The notes under the pieces are model-generated. The model ran no database searches. It was not told where the DNA came from and saw only the letters and a program-made list of their open reading frames with translations. A program made the translations under genes and the position numbers. A stretch of DNA of 64,000 bases. It comes from Lampris incognitus. Its lineage: Eukaryota > Chordata > Actinopteri > Lampriformes > Lampridae. Positions 57,985 through 64,000 of this stretch are shown piece after piece (position 1 is the stretch's first letter; every line of letters starts with the position of its first letter). The stretch lies in contig NC_079216.1 of NCBI RefSeq assembly GCF_029633865.1, positions 68,413,667 to 68,477,666 of the forward strand. Reading direction: 5' to 3'.

Positions 57985-59106
57985 CAGTCAGTAACCGTAC
58001 ATTTCTCCAGCTAGGCAGTCAGTAACCATACATTTCTCCAGCTAGGCAGTCAGTAACCGTACATTTCTCCAGCTAGGCAGTCAGTAACCATACATTTCTC
58101 CAGCTAGGCAGTCAGTAACCATACATTTCTCCAGCTAGGCAGTCAGTAACCATACATTTCTCCAGCTAGGCAGTCAGTAACCGTACATTTCTCCAGCTGG
58201 GCAGTCAGTAACCATACATTTCTCCAGCTAGGCAGTCAGTAACCATACATTTCTCCAGCTAGGCAGTCAGTAACCGTACATTTCTCCAGCTAGACAGTCA
58301 GTAACCATACATTTCTCCAGCTAGGCAGTCAGTAACCGTACATTTCTCCAGCTAGGCAGTCAGTAACCATACATTTCTCCAGCTAGGCAGTCAGTAACCA
58401 TACATTTCTCCAGCTAGGCAGTCAGTAACCATACATTTCTCCAGCTAGGCAGTCAGTAACCGTACATTTCTCCAGCTGGGCAGTCAGTAACCATACATTT
58501 CTCCAGCTAGGCAGTCAGTAACCATACATTTCTCCAGCTAGGCAGTCAGTAACCGTACATTTCTCCAGCTAGACAGTCAGTAACCATACATTTCTCCAGC
58601 TAGGCAGTCAGTAACCATACATTTCTCCAGCTAGGCAGTCAGTAACCATACATTTCTCCAGCTAGGCAGTCAGTAACCGTACATTTCTCCAGCTAGGCAG
58701 TCAGTAACCGTACATTTCTCCAGCTAGGCAGTCAGTAACCGTACATTTCTCCAGCTAGGCAGTCAGTAACCGTACATTTCTCCAGCTAGGCAGTCAATAA
58801 CCATACATTTCTCCAGCTAGGCAAGTCAATAACCATACATTTCTCCAGCTAGGCAGTCAGTAACCGTACATTTCTCCAGCTAGACAGTCAGTAACCATAC
58901 ATTTCTCCAGCTAGGCAGTCAGTAACCATACATTTCTCCAGCTAGGCAGTCAGTAACCATACATTTCTCCAGCTAGACAGTCAGTAACCATACATTTCTT
59001 CAGTTAGGCAGTCAGTAACCGTACATTTCTCCAGCTAGGCAGTCAGTAACCATACATTTCTCCAGCTAGGCAGTCAGTAACCGTACATTTCTCCAGCTAG
59101 GCAGTC
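57985..59106. repeat. 31-bp minisatellite, about 36 copies, with nine-unit higher-order period
   Basis: Unit AGCTAGGCAGTCAGTAACCG plus TACATTTCTCC. Rare variants recur exactly 279 bp (9 x 31) apart: CTCCAGCTGG at 58191 and 58470, and TAGACAG at 58291 and 58570. One unit near 58820 has an extra base. Confidence 0.96.
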
Positions 59107-59376
59107 AATTCAGTATCCATCCCTAAATTTTATTGACTTTTTATCAGCATCTAATATTCTTTAAATTATTTTCCAACTTATATGGACACATACCTACACT
59201 TGCTATCATGTATTCCATGAAACAAGCCACTGACTCAAACTGTCCTTGTCTGTATAAAGTTGTGGGCCCCAACTCGACTATATATTAAATCAAGGCCGTA
59301 TAATCGGCTCCCATTTTTCTTCAGTTACCGCTGCAAGCACCGGAGAAGACTTTAGAAGAAAAAGAAGTAAGCGAAG

Positions 59377-59709
59377 ATGTCTCCAATCAAGTTTGACGGC
59401 AGTGTCTGGTTGTGTCCTTCTTGCAAAGCAGGATACATTATGGGCTTCAACCTCCATGTTGCCTGTGAAGGTTGCCTGGTTCCAGAACACGCAGGCCTGG
59501 CGCTTACTCCTCAAGTGACATGCCCCCACTGCTCATGTCTTCCCCAAGCAGAAACAGGGGAGAGCGGACGCCTTCGCTGTCACAGCCAAAGATGTATGGC
59601 CGGTGCAAGACACCTTTTCGTGGACGAAGCCTTGCACCTGTTGGATCCCAAGGATGAGCTGGAGTCGGATGACGCCACCCTCTCCACTCACGGATCACCA
59701 TGGGGATGA
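59377..59709 (+). pseudogene. DIRS ORF1 (gag-like) start
   Basis: 110 codons with paired CxxC motifs (CPSC, CEGC, CPHC), then a stop. The frame continues after shifts, with SLSKLAVQTPELPPEKAAKL near 60.28 kb. Confidence 0.6.
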
Positions 59710-60672
59710 ACCCTGACTTCCCTCCTCTGCCCGGAGGAGGGAAGTTTGCCAGTGCTCCACAGGATAAATGCCCATGGGACCCTAGGGTCTCCTTCTCTGC
59801 CTCCATCACCAGGCCGCAGATAGGAGGCCTCGTTTGCGAGCTACAAGGCATTATTAAGAGCGGTGGCCTACAAGGGCCTTATTGTGCCACCAGAGCAGGA
59901 GACTGCTCCTCCGGACAACATGGGCGGGGTTTTCCCTCAAGTGCAGGTGGCTAGATAGTACCCTGTCTGGCCTCGTTTTCCAGCCATTAAGAGATATCAG
60001 GAAGGGGCGGCATCAGACCCCAGGAACCTGCGGACCCCCGTCTCCACCTTTGTGCCTATCACCAAGGCGGAGGCCTTTTCATAGCATGGCTTTCCTCCTG
60101 TTCCTGCCCTGGAGCTCAAGCTGACTGCCTTTGTTTAGGGTTAAGAAACAGGCCTGCTGGGTCGTCGGTCGGTACCGCCCTCCCCCTGGGACCAGCTGAT
60201 GGCCCGGTTAGTGGATTTGGTGCACCAGTGCACTTTCCAAGCATCGGCAGCAGCGAACAACATCTCTTTGTTAGCCTTTTCACTGAGTAAGTTGGCTGTC
60301 CAGACACCTGAGCTGCCCCCGGAGAAAGCGGCAAAGCTCAGTAGGGCCACCAGCGCCATTTGAATGCTGTGTGCTTCTCCTGTGGACTCCCAGGCCAGAG
60401 TTGCGGTGTGGCAGACCACGATCCATCGAACTATACATATCTGCAGCAATCCCAGAGGTGTCGAAGAAGAAGGAACTGATTGAGGCTCCCAATCGGAGTT
60501 TTCTTCCACACGTAATTTCTTTTTTACCGAAATGTGTGATGATGAGTCCACAAGTGCCGACAATCCACCTTGTGTTGACAGCGCTCACATGCTTTCTTTC
60601 ACTTGTCAGCACCGGCTCCTCCCATCCACTTTGGGATGTGAGTGCGCTGTTGCGTCACATTAATGAGTTTTC

Positions 60673-61133
60673 GGTAACACTTTAGTATGGGGAACGTAGT
60701 CACCATTAATTAGGTGCTTATTAGCATGCAAATTAGCAACATATTGGCTCTTAATTGGTCATTATTAAGTACTCATTAATGCCTTATTCTGCATGGCCTT
60801 ATTATACAACCAGTAAGCCATTAACTATGAGTTTTCCCTCTATAACCTCAGAATTATTGCTTATTAGTAGTACCATCTCAATATGCTTTGCTTAGTATGG
60901 CCTTTATAAGGTGGTAGTACCACAAGAAGAGTTATTCTCCCTTACTAACACTTAATGAATATGGTCTGTTCTTACATAACAACACACAAAACAACAAGTG
61001 TTCATAGTGTTCAATTACTCTAAATTAAGTTTTTGTTAGTTAGAATATGTTCCCCATACTAAAGTGACATCTTGATCATTACTAATTCACTAGTAATTTA
61101 GTTTTTTTATGTTCCCCATACCAAAGCGTTACC
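60673..61133. mobile_element. 461-bp MITE inserted in the DIRS element
   Basis: Inverted ends GGTAACACTTTAGTATGGGG and CCCCATACCAAAGCGTTACC; perfect 8-bp target duplication GAGTTTTC at 60665-60672 and 61134-61141. It is AT-rich, has no coding capacity, and the 8-bp duplication is typical of hAT-class elements. Confidence 0.93.
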
Positions 61134-61320
61134 GAGTTTTCCTTTCCTGAACGACAAATTTATGAAAAGAAAGACGCTACAGCCCTTGCTCAGCACGCTC
61201 CCCCCAGCAGTGAGCTTGTGCGCAACGTAGCCGCTGGAGTGTTCCAACCAGCCCTTTCAATACGAGCCCCCCATGGATTGCACCGAAGAGCCCTCCGGTT
61301 AAGGCAACAGTGGCTCTGGT

Positions 61321-62052
61321 TTGGCTCGCTCACATGAAAACCGCGGCGCAAAAGACTCATGCACGCCTGCTATCAAAGCACTTCTCAGAGTGGTGGTGCA
61401 TATGTTCAATGAACTGCTGATGAGAGGGCTAATCAACAGAGGCTACACACTACAGTTCACCTCACCCCCCTCCACGGTTCAGTGGGATACTAGAGACAAC
61501 CCTTTCATCTCAGGATCATTGCCTCGCTCTTCAATCGGAGTTTCAAGAGCTCCTGATAAAGACGTCATTTCCAGGGTTCCCCAGGGCGAAAAAAATCAAG
61601 GTTTTTACTCTCGCTATTTCCTGGTCCCGAAAAAGATGGGGGAAATGAGGCCCATTCTCGATCTGTCTCTGTTCAACAGATTGATAATGAACAGACTGTT
61701 TCGCATGCTGGCGATCAAACAGGTGCTGGAAGATGTTCACAAGGGCAACTGCTTCACTTCCGTAGACCTGAAAGACGTGTATTTTCACATCTCCGCCATC
61801 CCAAAACACAGGAAATTCCTGTGTTTTTCATTCCAGGGAGTACAGTATCAATACAGCTGTCTGCTGTTTGATTACTCCCTGGCTCCACGCACATTTCCCA
61901 AATGTGCGGAGATGACTCTGGAGCCATTATGGATGAGGGTATTATTTTATCTGGATGACCTACTTTTGCCTGCCTGCTCCAGGGAGGAAGCCACTGTACA
62001 GACGACAATATTAGTGTCTTATCTATCAAGCCTGGGCTTCACAATAAATTAG
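61321..62052 (+). pseudogene. DIRS reverse transcriptase
   Basis: 243-codon frame with GFYSRYFLVPKKMGEMRPIL, FTSVDLKDVYFHISAIP and catalytic FYLDDLLLP. It stops right after GFTIN, where the family continues with EKS. Confidence 0.9.
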
Positions 62053-62379
62053 GAGAAAAGCTCTCCGCTTCCCTCTCAGCTTGTCATTTATGTGGGAGTG
62101 GAGTTGAACTCAAGTCAACATGAGGGCAAGACTCTTAACAGTGTGGAGGCACTGACGGCTCTTCTCTGCCATGTCGCACCTCAAATGGTGGTAACAGCTC
62201 TCTCTGTCATGTGACTGCTGGGCATGACGGCGGCGGGGCACATTGTGAGTCCACCTGGGCCTCCTCCATATGCGGAGGCTACAGAGAACTCTGCGTCAGC
62301 GAAGACACATGATTTGCATTCCTCCCTCTGTAGTACAGATGTAGCCTAGTGGAGAAATCCCCATGTCCTGTCAGTGGAG

Positions 62380-62790
62380 GTGCCTCTGGGTAGAGCTACG
62401 TCATACATCTTGGTACTCACAGAAGCATCTCTCTCAGGGTGGGGAGGAACGTGCCTGTCTCGGGTGGGTGAGGGACAGTGGCTGGCTCACGTCTCTCCAC
62501 ATAAATGCGCTGGAGCCAATTACAGTGAAGGAAGTAGTTCAGTATTTCACTCAGAATCAAGCCTACATAAATCACCGGGGAGGGGGGGTGTGCATTCAGC
62601 ACAGCTTCTCAGCATAGCCAGATGGCTGTTGTGCTGGGCTCACACACACCTACCCTCCATCAGAGCGGTGTATATTCCTGGCAAGTTGAACAGACGGGCA
62701 GACATTATGTCGAGAGGGGGCCCTCGTCAAAGCGCGAAGGACAATCCTCCACTGGGGGTGGACGCATTTGCGCATCGACCGTAGCCCAAG
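62380..62790 (+). pseudogene. DIRS RNase H remnant
   Basis: SYILVLTEASLSGWGGTCLS has Glu where the family has Asp (TDAS). The following helix, HINALEPITVKEVVQYF, is in another frame. Confidence 0.7.
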
Positions 62791-63554
62791 ATGCTCCTTT
62801 ATGCGTTTCCACTAGTTCTGCTAATCCCTCGGTTCTTGGACCGGATATGGGAAGAGCGGCTTCCGGGGATATTAATAGCCCCAGAACGCACGGGCGCTGT
62901 GTAGTTCTCATACCTACAGCATCTGCTGTCAAGCCAGCCTTGGGAACTCCCTTTGCGGGGGAACGCTCTCTCCTAGGCAGAGGGAGCGATCAGGGATTAC
63001 CCAATGATAGGCCAGCATTTGGGGACTTTGCTGCTGAACTGGAACGCTTAGAGAGGCTAGGCCTCTCACAGAACATTGTGCGTACTATTCAGAGTGCCAG
63101 AGCCGCGTCCGCCAGAGCTCCTTGAGCAGCCAATTGGATGGCTTTTCAGCGCTGGTGTACAGAGAAGAGCTTGGATCCCACTGCGTGCTCCCTGTTTCAC
63201 GTGGTTTCATTCCTGCAACCGGTAGTGGACAGGAGTTTAGCGGTTAGCATGGTGGCTGCCATGTTGCCGCTATTTTGGTGTTCAGTCACCTGCTGGTGAA
63301 ACACTTCTTGAGAGGCATACGGAGACACCGCCCAGTGTCACATTCTCTAGCCCCTCAGTGGGATTTACCGCTGGTTTTACTTGCGATAGGTAAGGCTCCT
63401 TTTGAGCCTTTTGGACCAGGTGTCACTTAAGTTTTTGTCACTTAAGAAGGCTCTGCTTTTGGCACTAACGTCTGCAAAGAGAGTCAGTGATTTGCCTGCC
63501 CTCTCAGTGGCTCCATCATGACTCAGGATACAGGGATACAGCAGCTCGGCACTT

Positions 63555-63948
63555 TTGCTTCCTAACCCGGCTTTTACGCTGAAGCGCATAGGTAGCTCTT
63601 TTAGGTCAAGAGTGGTGACTCTGGAAGTATTTTTTCCCCCTCCTCATAATTCGGAGGAAGCCATCTTGCATCTCCTCTGCTGTCTTGCTATGTTACACAC
63701 ACGACTGTCCTATGCCGTTCCCAGCATTTGCTTGTGCATTACAGTTGAGCAATCTCAGGGGCTTCCTCTGTCTCCACAGCACCTGTCTCACTGGCTATGC
63801 GAGCTGGTGTCACAACTTGTTTCCCGGGCTGGATTCCCAGGACGGCATCAACACGCACTCCACCAAGGGGACTGCATCCTCCATGGCTTTGCACGGAGGA
63901 ATGACTGTGGATGACATTTGCACTGCAGCTTCATGGTCTTCCCCTTGA
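63555..63948 (+). pseudogene. DIRS tyrosine recombinase C-terminus
   Basis: SPQHLSHWLCELVSQLVSRA, then after a shift THSTKGTASSMALHGGMTVD and DICTAASWSSP, then stop. The catalytic HxxR Arg is Lys (HSTKG). Confidence 0.85.
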
Positions 63949-64000
63949 CCTTTCATTTGTTTTTATTTACAGGATTTCTCCCGTTTTTCTATGACTCATT

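Larger units (their letters stand above)
59300..64000 (+). mobile_element. DIRS-type (tyrosine-recombinase) retrotransposon, degenerate and incomplete at the right edge
   Basis: Order: gag-like ORF1 with Cys-rich start (59377: KFDGSVWLCPSCKAGYIMGF), RT (61321-62052), RNase H text (about 62400) and tyrosine recombinase C-terminus (about 63555-63948). This is the DIRS order. There are many stops and shifts, including TAG at 62050, and a MITE splits it at 60673-61133. Inverted terminal repeats could not be checked because the right end is outside the window. Confidence 0.85.

Overview
The window is from a vertebrate nuclear genome, and the evidence points to a teleost fish. It has spliced genes with GT-AG introns, dense (AC)n microsatellites, and repeats typical of fish: L2/CR1-, RTE- and Rex1-like LINEs, a DIRS-type element, Tc1 and hAT remnants, tRNA-derived SINEs and a 5S-rRNA-derived SINE. 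The species cannot be told from the sequence.

Three host genes are visible, all on the minus strand. (1) ppfibp1 (liprin-beta-1): five N-terminal coding exons lie between 5424 and 1487. The gene runs off the left edge, and a CpG-rich 5' exon and promoter lie near 11.5-11.8 kb. (2) A complete five-exon neuronal-calcium-sensor gene, 30506 to 22655, encodes 198 residues and resembles guanylyl-cyclase inhibitory protein (GCIP), a relative of the photoreceptor GCAPs. (3) bmal2 (arntl2): sixteen coding exons from 49079 to the stop at 42846 encode a bHLH-PAS circadian transcription factor. Every exon junction joins in phase. Only the extreme N-terminus was not found. ARNTL2 and PPFIBP1 are also close neighbours in human (12p11), which supports bmal2 over bmal1.

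Layout: 1-11.8 kb is ppfibp1 with a long, mostly featureless intron 1. 12-22.6 kb is a repeat bed with tRNA-type SINEs, a candidate solo LTR, an L2-like LINE broken by an RTE-like LINE, a TTAGTGG array and a hAT remnant. 22.6-30.5 kb is the GCIP-like gene, whose introns hold an L2 LINE, SINEs, a fold-back element, a dead Tc1 and a Rex1-like LINE. 30.9-32.1 kb is a large palindromic Tc1 element. 32.5-38.1 kb holds LINE fragments, a 27-copy 30-bp minisatellite, a (CAG)15 tract and an orphan RTE 3' end. 38.7-52.9 kb contains bmal2 and five copies of one tRNA-type SINE. 51.0-51.9 kb is a 25-bp minisatellite. 56.6-57.2 kb is a 5S-type SINE. 58.0-59.1 kb is a 31-bp minisatellite with a nine-unit higher-order period. 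59.3-64.0 kb is a decayed DIRS-type element split by a MITE with an 8-bp target duplication.

The host genes do not form one pathway. bmal2 is a clock activator, the GCIP-like gene is expected in photoreceptor calcium signalling, and ppfibp1 is a cell-adhesion scaffold. I found no convincing new biological system. The most unusual items are the palindromic Tc1 with two transposase N-termini, the chimeric LINE nest, the LINE-derived minisatellite that creates false long ORFs, and the GCIP-like gene between bmal2 and ppfibp1.
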